DNA of 64,000 bases from Trichinella spiralis (taxonomy: Eukaryota; Nematoda; Enoplea; Trichinellida; Trichinellidae), in NCBI GenBank assembly GCA_000181795.3, contig CM012953.1:9412893-9476892 (forward strand). Reading direction: 5' to 3'. This document shows positions 47,809 to 61,581 of this stretch, one piece after another; the stretch's first letter is position 1, and each line of letters opens with the position of its first letter. The translations under genes and the position numbers were made by a program. The notes beneath the pieces were generated by a model. That model worked only from the letters and a program-made list of their open reading frames with translations, did not search any database and was not told where the DNA came from.

Positions 47809-50800
47809 TTAAGACAGCTTTGAACTGCTGTCTGAACTACTACTACCAGCAGTAATTTTTTCCAGTGGAACTGACTGTTGCTTCAGTTTATCCCAAATGT
47901 ATATGCTGAACAGTTTGGAGATTTTGCTGAACATGCTATCTACATTGACGCATTGGAATGGATTTTCCGGATCTTTCACCATTCCATACGGACAAGCGCA
48001 ATAATAATTGCCGGGGGTGTTAACGCAACCGTGTGAACAGCCACCGTTTCTGTAGCCGCATTCATCAATATCTGAAAACAGACTTTTTTTTATCACGTGA
48101 ATAAGAAGAATGCGAAAAGTTATACAAATAATTACTACCGTAACATTTATTTTTTTTCAACAGATAGCCAGGCGGGCAGAGGTTGCCATGTTTCGGCTTG
48201 ACACAAGAACATTCTTCTTCCATGCCTGCTGGTACTGGTGTTATTTTCATTCGAGGTGTAACGGTAATCGAACTAAGGTGATTCATATCGGCCAAATCAG
48301 CATTTGTATCCACATCTGCATCCATGTTTTCATAAAAGCATCGCCTCTCTTCTCCACTCTCAGATGGAAATTTACACGTACAATTACAAGTTGGTACGAC
48401 AGAGACGTTCGATTGAGGCAATGACTGAATAAGTTTATGCCAGTTTGTGCAATCATCTACTTTTTTGTCGTTTTCTGTTTTGGGATTCGACTGCATCGCT
48501 TCCTCGTCTTTTCGTTGGACAAGTTGAAGAGGAGAAACTTTATGATGATTGTCAGCAATTGGTCGTATCAATTTTTCTGCTAATGACAGTTCATTGGCAT
48601 TGTCTGTTGCATCCCATGGATTTTTACTTTCACGAACAGCAGCACTTGGATCTTTTTCATCCATTTTGCCATGCAAACGAATGTATGGTCGGTTTCTGTT
48701 AAATAAATCAGAAACTGCAGTTGGTGATACTGTAGTGGTTCCTTTTCTCAGATGCCATCCTGCACTTGTTGATGGATAATCTGTTGTGCAAGAGTAAAAG
48801 ATGTGAAAAGATTTTAATACACAAATGCAGTTTCTCAATTACCATATTCTTCTTCTTTGCTCATTTCACTTTCAGCATTGGTGTCAGAGGTTGATAAATA
48901 AATAGGTATTGGAGTGTAATCATTGAAATTTTGCTCTGCTTCGGGAGCAATGGTTGAATAGAAAGGAATTTTTCCTAACACGACAATATTAAAAATATAC
49001 CAATTAACCTGTGCTTTCTTACTGTTCAACTGAACAACAACATTTAATCATTTAATTACCCCTGTTTTTCGAAGTTTTTGTACGAACGCAATTTGATAAC
49101 GGACCAAGGCCGTATATATTTCTAGCGCGCATGCAAGCTGCGAACGGTTTGTCCGATTTTGCTTTTACGATAGATGATGAATCGCCGCTGCTAGAAGGCA
49201 AAACTGCAGTAGTATCCCAAAAGTTCAAAGGCTTTCCAGGATCGTCGGTATGGAAAATGATGAAATCCTATAAATCACAATTGCAATTTATTGTGTAAAT
49301 TAATTGCGCTTGTTGAATGCAATAACTTTCTTTTGGATGCTGTCTCTTTTAAAATATTTTTACCAATAAATTTCTTCACTTTATATTTTTCATTAAAAGT
49401 ATAATAAAAATTGTTATATCCATGATTGTTTTCATTGTTTATACTATATACAAATATAGGAAAATGTACATAAAACACTTACTTCGTTTGAATCAATAAA
49501 CCTATCTGGCAATTTCCACTTGACTTCCATATTTTCTGCAGTCAGAGGTTTAATGCTTTTTATAAAAGGGACTACTCTTGGCTCTGAATCAATAATATAT
49601 CAGTTAAATTATAATAGTCTTTAATAAAATAAATTTACTATGTTTTGAAAAAGAACTCTGATCGATTGGCTCTTTATAATTTGGAACTACAAATAAGAAT
49701 TGTCAGATAAATCAAATAAAAATAAAACTTATAAAACAAACACTATACCAAACTGTTCAAACTCATATTGTCTGATTTTTCGTCTTGGAACATGAACTAA
49801 AATTAACATTTCCACATATATATATATATATATATATATATCAATTTATAACAAAGCAATCAACAAGCATATAACAAACAAACAAATAAAAAAAATACTA
49901 ACCATATGGCGTAGCTACAATACAATTCGAAAACGGGCCAAAACCATGCGCATTTCGAATACGCCCACAGATTGTGTAAGTGCGTCCAGTACGTGGAAAA
50001 CGAATTTTTGATTCACCATCAACTAGAGAGTTTGCAGTCACATGAGGCCATGTTTCCTTCGACTTAGATGGATCATCACTGTAATATAACAGGAGATCCT
50101 AAAAATACAAATTACACTTCCGTGCCCAGCAAAGCTGCATATGAACTTACTGAACTGGAAGAAGTTTTCGATTCAGGAACTTCCCAGTAAACTGTTGCTC
50201 TGTCAGGCGCAGTCATTTCAGCAAAAAGAATATCTGGTGCCCAACTTGGAGGGTAGTTATTCTCTTCTGATGTAATTGTTCCACTGAGAAGATTATTCAA
50301 GTTTTTAAACGGAGTATTATTGGAAGGATCTTCCATTGTATAACCATTTACAGTTGTGTAATATTCAGCATCTAAATTTGAAAATGCGCTAAAAACATAT
50401 TAAACAGAAAAATCACATCGTTCATATTTGTTCACCATTATTAAATGGTTTTGTCAGCATGCAATTTGATAAACGTCCAGAACCATGCTGATTGCGAAAT
50501 TGCAAGCATATATGATAAGGAATACTTGTATCCGGAACATGGAGTACTTCTTTCCTATCTTGGTTAGAGCGTACCGCCTGAGCTTTCCATTTATCTTTGG
50601 CTTTCTCTGGATCAGAGCTGTACAAAATCATTAAATCCTGAACAAATTTTAATAAAGTATTCATTCTGTTGTAAAAAAGAAAATTTTAAACGTCTACTGA
50701 TCGTGGCATATGCCGCCCACGTGGAACAATCCATTCAACATCTATTGCATTGTAATCAGTTGGTTTTGCTGATATTAAAACCGGTGTCCATTTTGGCACG

Positions 50801-53800
50801 TGTGCTTTTTTAACTGCTATAAATATAAAATGACTCAATTTAATCAAGTTTGTTTTTAACATTTACTTGTCTGGCTTGGTCGAGATAAGCGATTACGCAT
50901 CCAAAGTTTCGGTTTGGACAATGGGCCTTCACCATTTGAATTACTAGCACTCATCCAAACAGTGTAAGGTAAAGCATTATTCGTTTCATAGTTAAATTTG
51001 CTCTCACTAGCTGGCACCCGAAATCGCTTTACATCTGCTGGCATTTTGTCGTGCTTTCCTTCAGATAGCCAGATAGAATAATCCTAAATAGTTAAGAAAG
51101 TAAACTACGCAAAAGTAGTAATATTATTTTCACTTACTGTTATTTCAGGAGATGATTTTTCTGGTTTCCAGTAAACACTAAAACCCCCATTATTTCCTTT
51201 AGGAGTTAACTGAAAATCTACAAAACCAGGCGTCGTTTCATCATCGCCCTGCCATATTGATGGAGTGTCAGTCATCAATGTAGTGGGTCCACTATACGAT
51301 GGGTCGAATGGAGATAGACGCTTCAATTCAGTAGGTTCATTAATAACGATTGGCCTTTTTTGAAGGTCAAAATCAGATGTAGAATAAACAATCCCTACAT
51401 CATTTTCAGCTAATGTTGGAGTAGTAATTTGCAGAGACGTCATATGAGGAAGATTCGGATGCACAGTTATGTCTTCATTATTTGAGGCAGAAGATTGCTT
51501 ATTGAGCAGAGTCGTATTTGTGCTTTCATCAGTTTCACTTAAAGTGTGAGCTTCTTCTTCTTCGTCGGTTCTTCCAAATTCTTCTTCAGGTTGAAATTCA
51601 GAACTTTTATTATGAGGTAACTCACTGTTTAAGTTGACATCTGTTGTTTCACCAAATAATAAACTTCGAGTAACAGGCATTAAAGTGGTGTGGAATATTT
51701 CAAGGTTCTTATTTTCTTCAGGAATGTTTTCATCTTCATTCGTATGCTTTGGTTTTTCTTCTGTAGCCTTCTTTAAATTTGAATCTGATATCACTGGCTT
51801 TTCTGTTTCATACGTGGTAGCTGGACCATGCAAGCTAACATTCTTTGAAGGCGTTTCAGGAAGTGATTGCCACAATTTTTCTGCTTTGTCGTCATCCACG
51901 CTGCTGGACTGTGGTCTCTTCTTTGAGGGTTTTTCAGACATTTTTCCTTTATGATAAGCACTTTTTCCATTTGTTTGCTTTTTGTCAGAAAATGATGAAT
52001 CATCTGTTTTTCCATCACCATTTGTTTCAGCATCATCATCTGTTATTGTTTCATATGAAAATTTATCCTCCGGTTCATTATCATCTTCTACTCCATCAAC
52101 GGTTGCATTTGACTGAAATTCTGTTGTGGCATTTGGCACTGTTAATTTTGAACTATTTGAAAATTCAAAAAATAGCAATTCTTTCGGATGAACAGTATCT
52201 TCTGTCTCAGTTTTGGGGTCAGCAGAAAAACCAGTAACCTGCACAGGTAAATCAGTACTCTGACGCAAACTTCCAGTGGGATCTGTTTGAAATGTAATTG
52301 CATCTGATAATGTAGTTTCACCATATTCGTTTACAGCAGCCAAAGTGACTGTGTAACTGCTTTCTGGTGACAATTCTAATGTATGCGAATTGTCCTCATC
52401 TAATTCACTCGACTGCATCTTCTTCCCTGTTGTTAAATCTGTCGTGTATACGACGACTTTTGTATCTGTCTCATCCCAATCCGAAGGTCTATCCCAAGTC
52501 AAGGTTGCCAAGCGATCAGTCACTTTTTCAAGTCGAAAATTTGCTGGCTTCGAAGGTGGATCAAATGTAGAATTTACAAAACTCACAGTCGATGTTCTTC
52601 CTGTTCCACCGTTTGCAAACACTGGCTTAACCTTGATAGCGTAATTTGCTTTAGGCAAAGCGGCATTCATCAATTTGAATTCAGTTTTGTCCATAGGTGA
52701 ATACAAAACAACAACGTACCATTTATTTACAGGATCGTCAGGATTTTGGGTGTAATAAATGTAATATTTCTTAAAATAAAAATTTTGTAAATTTAAAACA
52801 ATCTGTCAATATAAATAGGATCATTACTGCTAGATTTATTTTAACTAATATGCTAACTTTAGAGATTATGTTCATGACTTTTTAATCATAAAACTTTTAC
52901 ATTTTTGTGCAATAGCAATGGAACTTACTTTTACTGCAGAATTTTCAGACATGTTCCACTTCAAGTATATGGAAGAATTTTTTATAATTGCTTGTACATT
53001 TTCTGGTTGAATATCTTCTTGATTTTCACAGAATAATGGAAGTTCAGAAGATTTTGTTCCTTCAATTTCATCACCAGTTTCTTCATCAACACACCAACAT
53101 TCGTTTCCATCATTTGAACACTGAAGGGGTTCATAAAATCCGTCTTCAGTGCATCTAGGCTTGTAAAAATCCACTGAGGGATCATTTTGGTAGGCAGATA
53201 AGACGTCATCCAACTGCTGAATGCATCCTTAAATTAAAATGAATGTTTGAATTACTTAATTCATTTGAACATAAATCATCTAATTCTGTTGTTCAAAAAT
53301 TTCTAAAAAGCAGGATAAGCATAATGGACATTCCAAATAAAGATTTACGTGAAAATATCAAACCTGACTATATAATCTAAAAACACATAAAATTAATAAT
53401 TGCAGTGTTATGCAATACAGTTATTTAAAATTACACATATAAACATGGATTAATTATATATTTATAATTTACCTTTGCAAACAGGAAGTTCTTCTGAAAT
53501 GCTTTTCTTCGTCCCAGCAATTTCTTTTCCAGTATCACTATCCACACACCAGCATTCACCAGCATGCTGATGACACTGCAGGGAATCAAAATCACCATTT
53601 TCATCACATTCTGGCAAATATGCTTCTACATTTTTTTGTAAAAAATGTTCACGTCGCATTTTATGACAAAGCGTTTCGCTGCAACTATCCATACAATCCA
53701 ATCTGTTTTGAAACTCAAAACTGTTAGAATCACATCCGCTTCTTTTTTGTAAAACACATTCGTGTACTGTTGGGTCGAAATACCATCCCTCGTTCGTACC

Positions 53801-56800
53801 GCTGCATTTCAGTTGCTCAGAAGGTAATGTACATGCTTCATCATTATCCTTTACTTGTTCAGGAAGGACAGATGCTGCCATAATCGGAAAACATGTTTTT
53901 AAATCAGGATTCAAAGTGTATCCGGCAAAGCATTCGCATTTCACTGAATGTAACTCATTCTCTAAATTGCCATATGTCCTACAAGTGTGTTCACACCCTG
54001 CCAATTTGCAGTTCTCTATGAAATAAAAAGCATTCTTAGTTAAAAGCACTGCGCTTTTACACAGTTTTCAACATACCATCAAGTGCAGGCGAAGTAACAT
54101 TATATACATCACTGAGCAATTGTTGAATGCCATTTTTCATTGAAACAAACTTCACATAGTAAGTTTTATTCGGAGATATATTTGGCACTGATTCAACAAC
54201 ATTTTGCTTATCCAGAGATAAAGGAACACTGAACCATGATTCCATCGGTTTGTTTAAATCATCTGTCAACACTACATGTAAAGTCTAGAAATATTTCAGT
54301 CAGAAAATGTCGAAAAACCCAGTAATTAAAGCTTTACAGTCAAATTGCTTGTTGGTAATTTGAAATCGGAAATTTTCAAGTCCATTTTGCCATTACTTTG
54401 TTTAAACTGAATGCTTTCAGGAAGCTCTGCAAACACAAAGTATTAAGTGTATTGCAGTATACCATAATAAATTGAAGATTGTTGTAGGTTGTAAGCTTAA
54501 CACGTATTATTCTATTTCAAAAATATTTGATAAAGTGACTGCATCTAAGTCTCAAAATTTATTTTTCATATTATACTTGAAAACAACAATGCATCCGCTT
54601 TCGTTGTAAGTTTAGTAAAAATGCATGCACATCATGCCTATCGTATAATAAGATAGATAAAATTAAATAAACCCTGACTTTTATATCTTAACCAGTGCAT
54701 TGAAAAATGAATAAAAATATTTAAAAAATGTGTTAATATGATGCTATAGATAACATGCTTAAATTTTATCTTGTGAAATTTTAAATAAAACAGAATATAT
54801 GCATATTTTATATAATACCAGCTTGATTTTTAAATAAGAAAATCTTTAAAAATATAAACTTTTATAAACTTACTTGGAATGTCGATTCTTGATATTGGAT
54901 ATTTTATCTGAAAACCGTCTGATTGGAAAGACTGCAACTGATAATATACATGTGATCCAGGTTCAAAAGAATTTAACGGAAGTACTCTTTCAACTGGATC
55001 AATATCTACTGAATCCCATAATTCTAAGGGAGTTTGTGCATTCATTGATGTATATAAATTATGTTGCTGTAATACACAACTATTATTTATTAAAACAAAC
55101 AACACGCATAATTCATACTAAAGATTCATCAGGGTCCAAATAAGACCATCTTGCATAGAAGTTACCATTATCGAAAATTATTGCCGGTTTTCCATTTTCC
55201 GTAAGCACATCTAAATTCATATGTGCATTACAAAGTCAATTACAATTACAAATTCAATTACAATTACAATTACAAAGCCATTACAAACACAAAGCAGTTT
55301 ACCTGATGGAATTACTGTTAATACTTCATATGCAACACCAGCGTCATTGACAGCAGTGCATTCCAAAGTAATTTTATCTTTCACATTCTTCAGCTCATAT
55401 TCGACTTCACTTAGCAGTGGCTCATTCAAAATTATATCGTCTGTCTGTAATGTCACAGAAGGAGTAGGTTCTCCAATGCCAAGGCAATGAACAACAGCAC
55501 TTCCGCCAAATGGAACTTCCACCTCTGATTCTGGTATTGTCTTTGCAAGAATACTATTTTCTGCTAAAGAAATTTGTCTTAAGCTGAAATTCAAGATAAC
55601 TCTGCAACAGTTTACTGTTCAAAGATGTCATAACTTCAGCAATTTCACTTAACGGTCCCATTCCGTTATCAGTCAAAGCTCGTATGCGAATAAAATAAAG
55701 AGTGTCTGGAGCGAGATCTTCTAAACTTACAGAGTAATTTTTCTGTTCGATATAATATGCAGGCTCCACAAGCTGATACCACATTTTAAGAGGTATGCCA
55801 CTGTCATTAGTGAAATGAACAACAAATGCCTTAAAGCTATTTATTAAATTAAAATAATTATATTCCATTAAAATATGTCGAACCTGCAAAGTATCGTCTG
55901 GAGATTCAGACTGCCACGAAACATTCACCGTAGTACCTTTAGCTTGTGCACGTACATTAACAGGAAGATTGGTTTTATCTCAAGGAAAAAATTTCTAATA
56001 TTAAAATTGTTTATTAGGAATACAAACGCTTACCGTTAATAATCACGGCTACTTTAACGGACGAAGAGCCAAGCTTGTTGAACGCAATGCACTCATATTC
56101 AGTCGACTCTTGTGGTTCTTCGCTGAGCATAACTGCATTCTCAATATTTGTTATCCGTTCACCTCCTCTGTACCAACTGACCTTTGGGGGCGGTACACCT
56201 TGGGCAGTACAATTAATGTTAATTTCTTCTCCAGGTTGAAGAAAATACTCATGCAATGCTGGATCGATAGAAACAACCGGCTTGAATTCTAAAATCTATG
56301 CTGAAGTTCAATAAAATGACCACGTAGTTAAAAATTTGCCTTTTGGATGCAAAGTAACACGAATTGGTTCTGAAAACGGGCTTATGCCATTTTCACCAAC
56401 AGCTGCTAATTTTACTAAATATGACTTTTCCGGCAATAAGTCATTGATTTGATACTGCCTTCGATGGCCGGGAACTTTGATGCTATTCCATTTTCTTGGT
56501 TCAGTTTCACTTTCATGAGCATAACTAATATTGTAATACTAAAACAGGTATCTCAAAAATCAGTTAAAGATATATGAATAAATATGATAAATTTACTTTA
56601 ATCTTCCCAGTTTTATGCTTTGGCTCATTCCATCGTAACAGCACTTTATTTCCAATTACTGAATGTCGAATGTTGTCAGGTGGCGATCCAGCACCTCAAA
56701 AACGAAATTTTTTAAATTTTAGACAAAAACTCTAAATTGATGTATAATTTTATATAAATGATCGCACAATGTAATATAATATAAAATGCACTACAGCTGA

Positions 56801-57551
56801 ATCAATATTTTATTCAAAATTATTAAACATCATTTACCTAATACCACCAAAGTTATTGTCTTAAAAGCTTTGCCAACATCATTTTCTGCTTCGCATTTAA
56901 GCAGTACGTTTTCTGTCAACTCCCCAACAGTTAGCACAAAACTTGGATCATCCAGTTCCAAATCATCTGCTGACATTTTCCATGATTTCATTTTCTGACC
57001 ATTTTTATACCATATAACCAGTGGTGGCGGATTTCCAGTAGCGATGCACGTAATTTCATGAATGCTTCCTAATTCCACTTGCAATACCTCACCTTCTGGT
57101 TCAATGATAACTTCCGGAGCTAATTTTAAATAGTGTACATGTAATTTGAAAATGTGAAAGAAATTTTATAGAGTAAAATAATAAGTAAATTAAAGAGCGC
57201 AAGCATATACCAAGTTGAACAGTTTCAAAAATAAGTGGTTCAGATAAAACTCCAGTGCCAAGAGCAGTAACGCCGGCAATTTTTGCATAATACACAGTAT
57301 TTGGATCAAGTGTAATTAATGACTCTAAGCTGTCACCACCAACAGCGTATTCTTTCCAGTTACTCAAAGGTTGGTTAGGATCATCAGAGATGTAAATGAC
57401 ATAGTCCTGCAAAATTCTCTTTAGCAAAAAGCATTTGATGTTTTATAATTAAATGTTAGAGTTACAGTTTATGATTTATAAATTACAGTTTACAGAGTTA
57501 TAAAAAATTACCACAACCTATTCAACTTGCTTGGGTATGATAATTAAATAA

Positions 57552-57603
<52 letters not shown>

Positions 57604-60600
57604 TTTTGAAACTGCTTACCACAATCTTTCCGTTTTGAATTGTCGGTGGTTCCCAGTGAAAGTGAACATTACGGCCTGAACTATTCGCTTCAAAATTATT
57701 AGGCGATGTACCCGGTCCTAAAATGTATTAATTTCTAAAAGAAGTAAAGTAAATCACTGCATATATATACCTGTCACTTCTACATCAATTTCTTTGCTTT
57801 CAATTCCTACAGAATTTTCTGCTGTACAGACAAACGTTGAAGTTTCGTATATTTCTTCTATAACAAGAAGTTTAGTCGTTTCCAGATCATCGTTGCTTGT
57901 TTCAGGTTGAAAAGTTGATTGAATTTCTTCGTCTTCTTTAGTCCATCGCAAATAAGGGACTGGATATCCACTGGAACTACATGATATGTTTATCGACCCT
58001 CCTGGTGCAATGAAAACTGTTGAGGATGGATGTAGAGTAATTGATGGCTTCATTTCTAAATAAATAAAATAATATTCATGTTTAATTATGAAATATTTCA
58101 CAAAGCACAATGATTCAATTCATATCGTTAGATTCTGTACTTACTATATTAAATATTGCAGATAATATATATTACATACATTTAATGCTTATTTTACTTC
58201 TAATTATTTGATATATTTCATTAATGACATTTTGAAAAGCTGTGATAACATGCAATTAAGCATTGCCACTTTATTAAAGTATTAACAATATGAAAAGCTT
58301 CCACTTTATTAGAAGTTATCGTTCTAAATACTTATTATTTCATGTAAAATTATGAAAATTACTTTGCTGAGTTGTATTCAAATAGAACTGTGGCGACAAA
58401 GGACCTGGACCAAATACGTTGAAAGCTCGAATTCCGAATGTGTATTTTGTCCAGGGATTTAAATTTGTAACTTCTGCCGAACGATTTATTCCAGTTACTA
58501 TCACTTCCCACAACTCAAGAGGTTCTTCTGCATTTTCTGTAAAATGAACAGCATAACCCTACAACACATAATATTTTACAAATTATATTTGAGAGCACTA
58601 AAAATAATTAAACTTATACAGATATATTTCCATTCGGGTACCGAGGTGGATCCCATGCTATTTTAACATTCACTCCATCACTGAGGCGATATTTTATATT
58701 TTCTGGTGGAGAACCAGGTCCGAGAACTGAAACTTGTATCGAAGCAGTTGATTTTCCCATTTTATTTTCAGCAACGCATTGAAAGCCAGTTGTTTCTACC
58801 AATCCTTCTACTTTTATTTGCATGGTTGTACTGGGTTCTGTATTTGACTGCAAAAGTTTTCCTTTCTTGTACCACGCAATTATTGGAGTAGGAATCCCGC
58901 TTGCTAAACATTTCAAATCAATGCTACCTCCTGGCGGGATATGCGCTTCTTTTCCTTGTTCAATTTTGACGAATGGTCTAGATTCTTCAAAGAAAAAATA
59001 ATTTATAAATAACAATAAACTATTTCACTTTAACAAATACCTGAACTTTCTGTGACAACAAAAAATACTGGAGAAAATGGGCCAGGACCATAACGATTTA
59101 AAGCTCTTATTTTAATATAATAGGTTGCCATGGGATTTAATTGTAATGTTATTTCTTCCTGATCGGTTTTAATAGAGGACCAACGACCGTTTGGTTTGGA
59201 TCCAACATCTTCAGTTTCAACGTAATATATTTCAAAATTCTAAAGCGTAATTTTAATAAGAAATAGTAAACAGAATTTATAAACAAAAATATGATTATAT
59301 TAAAAATAAACAAAAGCTAATTGAAAACTAAATCTTACATCAACAATTCCCTTTGGTGCTTGCCAAGTGATTTTCACATTGGTTCCTTCAATGGTAGATT
59401 TTATATTACTCGGTGGCGATCCTGGACCTAAAAATTTATAACTGCCATTTTCTTCATAATAACAGATGCACTAATGAAAATACCTGGTACAAAAACTTCT
59501 AACTGAGAGCTAGCCATTCCCAAGTCATTCACAACTTCGCAGCGCAGGGTCATAGTTTTGGAAACATTAGATAATTTCAAAATGAGCGTCGATGGAGAAA
59601 TCAGCTTCAACTCCTGTTTATTGGTTACCAATACAGAATCCTTGAACCACTTCAACGTTGGTGTAGGGAAACCTTTTGCAGTGCAAGTAACGTTAACTTC
59701 ACTTTCTGGCTTAATTTCCAACCTTCGGCTAGGAGTTATGGAAACTGTTGGCGCAAAAGTAGGCACTTAAATAAAACATTTTTGTTTCAATAAAAAATTA
59801 TTTCATTACAATAGAATTGTTAAAGCAATGTAACGCTTTTTTGTTCTTATACAGTTATCATTACCTGATTTATACAATGTATTAAAACTGCTGCAACCAT
59901 AACCATATTCATTTATGTTATTATAAATATTCATCAGTTAAAGTTATAACCAAAATCATGTAATGCATATATCACAAACATTATTACATTTTTAACCTTT
60001 AAAAAAATTAAAGCAATCATTCAATTAAGATCTGTCATGCATTAAACAGCTTATAAAACTGCCATAAAATCATAGGTAAAAAATTTAAGTACTTAAGCAA
60101 ATATGAGGCTTGCAATCACATCGATAATGAGTAAGATTGTGCGAGCTACAATCACATCCATCTGAATCTTCACAAATAGGCAAATCTGAAATTAAAAGTC
60201 AAATAACTTGCCAAATTGCAAAACCAAACTAAATTTACCGCTAACTGGTTGAAAGCACACCTGACTACAGCCATTCCAACAACAGTATTCACCAACTCCA
60301 CAATCTTGATTCATCTGACATGTATCAACACAGTCACCATTGGGATAACCATACGGCACATCACCACATAAGCCAGAATCACCAGTTTCCATTAAACTGG
60401 TTCCTGAATGAAATAGTTATTTTCTTTTTGTCCTAAAAAATTTGAATTGTCCATCTTACGCTTGCAATTATGCCCGTCCTTATCCAAAACATAGTTTTGC
60501 GGACAAAAACATCGGTATCCACGATCAGAATTGTCTTCAGCACAGTAATGACTGCAGCCACCGTTATCAAGATCACAGATATTCTGTGTCTCTGAAAACA

Positions 60601-61581
60601 TGTTTAAAATTCAAGCAGAAATCAGAAATAAAATTTTAATGAAAAGAAATAATTTCCAAGTTAATTACATAGGAATAAGTTTAACTTAAAAGATGCATTA
60701 TTCAAAACAGACCGAATGCTTCAAAATTATCAAAAGCATTATTATAATTGAAAATTATAAATACCTTGACAAGTTTTCAAATCACTACTCAATCTGTACC
60801 CATCTGGACACTGACATTCAGTAACATTTTTGCCCAAAAAGTGACATATGTGACTGCAGCCTGCATGGTTAAATACACATGGATTTCCTGGCAGCCGATA
60901 TTCGTCAATCATGTCTAGCAATACCATACAACGTTAAATTATATTCATGCACAACATGATGTTCAGTTTTCACTTGTTGGTACACAGATTGGTGGAGTTC
61001 CCAGCCAATTTTCTTTCGAGCAAAACAGATACTCTGATTCATCCAAAAACTGATACCCAGCATTGCACTGATATTGCACGGCTAAATATGCTTTCAAACT
61101 TTTTACATGTTTTTGCAAACGAAATTTTGTCGTCAATGATTTGTATCTGAAATGCACATAATTTTGGTGACATTTTGGTGACATGGTAAATTTCCAGAGA
61201 TGAAATATATTTTCATTTCAATTAAAAAATGTCAAAGATATTACTTACTGGCCATTGGGCACTATTGGTGGTGTAATGGAACGTTGGCCTCTATCATATC
61301 TAGCCGCGCATGTGTAGTCGAGTTCAAACAAATCAGGATAACAAATTTTTCTTGATGAAACAGTCGATTGTACGCATTTTCCACTATGTTCAGCAGGAAA
61401 AAGTGGATCACACTCTTAAATTAAAAAGTACAGCTTGTCGTAAAAGAACACTTTTTCATTGTAATAAAAAGAACTGCTTACTTTTTCGACGGCACAAGTT
61501 ACTTTGAGAAGGGTTACCATCCACAGGATGAAGTATTAATGCAAATAATAATATGAACAGTTGTAGTGAATTCTGAAACAT
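47809..61581 (-). CDS. giant secreted multidomain matrix protein (sushi/EGF/WAP/Ig–FN3/Kunitz/thyroglobulin)
   Basis: A gene of roughly 35–40 exons encodes an estimated 3,000 residues; I did not place every boundary to the base. In order: signal peptide (from 61581, [17 protein letters not shown]); sushi domain (61413–60974, [15 protein letters not shown]); two EGF domains (60915–60768, 60593–60456); WAP four-disulfide core (60402–60240, [12 protein letters not shown]). Six Ig I-set/FN3 pairs follow, Ig exons near 59767, 58984, 58055, 57119, 56289 and 55580, each FN3 split over two exons, then one extra FN3 (54426–54076). Next come EGF (54014–53880), Kunitz (53830–53690) and two thyroglobulin type-1 domains with CWCVD (53690–53475, 53225–53015). 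Further FN3 domains run from 53000 to about 52280 and 51300 to about 49060, around an acidic Ser/Thr linker (52270–51320). A second linker, a Cys-rich segment (48420–48130) and a final calcium-type EGF (48070–47935, [12 protein letters not shown]) finish it. No membrane segment was seen. Phase is continuous across checked junctions, so it is one gene. I do not recognise a named orthologue. Confidence 0.85.
49816..49841. repeat. (TA)n microsatellite in a matrix-gene intron
   Basis: About 13 TA units inside an intron of the large matrix-protein gene. Confidence 0.85.
57556..57601. repeat. (TA)n microsatellite in a matrix-gene intron
   Basis: About 23 uninterrupted TA units, in the intron that splits the third FN3 domain. 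Probably length-variable. Confidence 0.9.
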
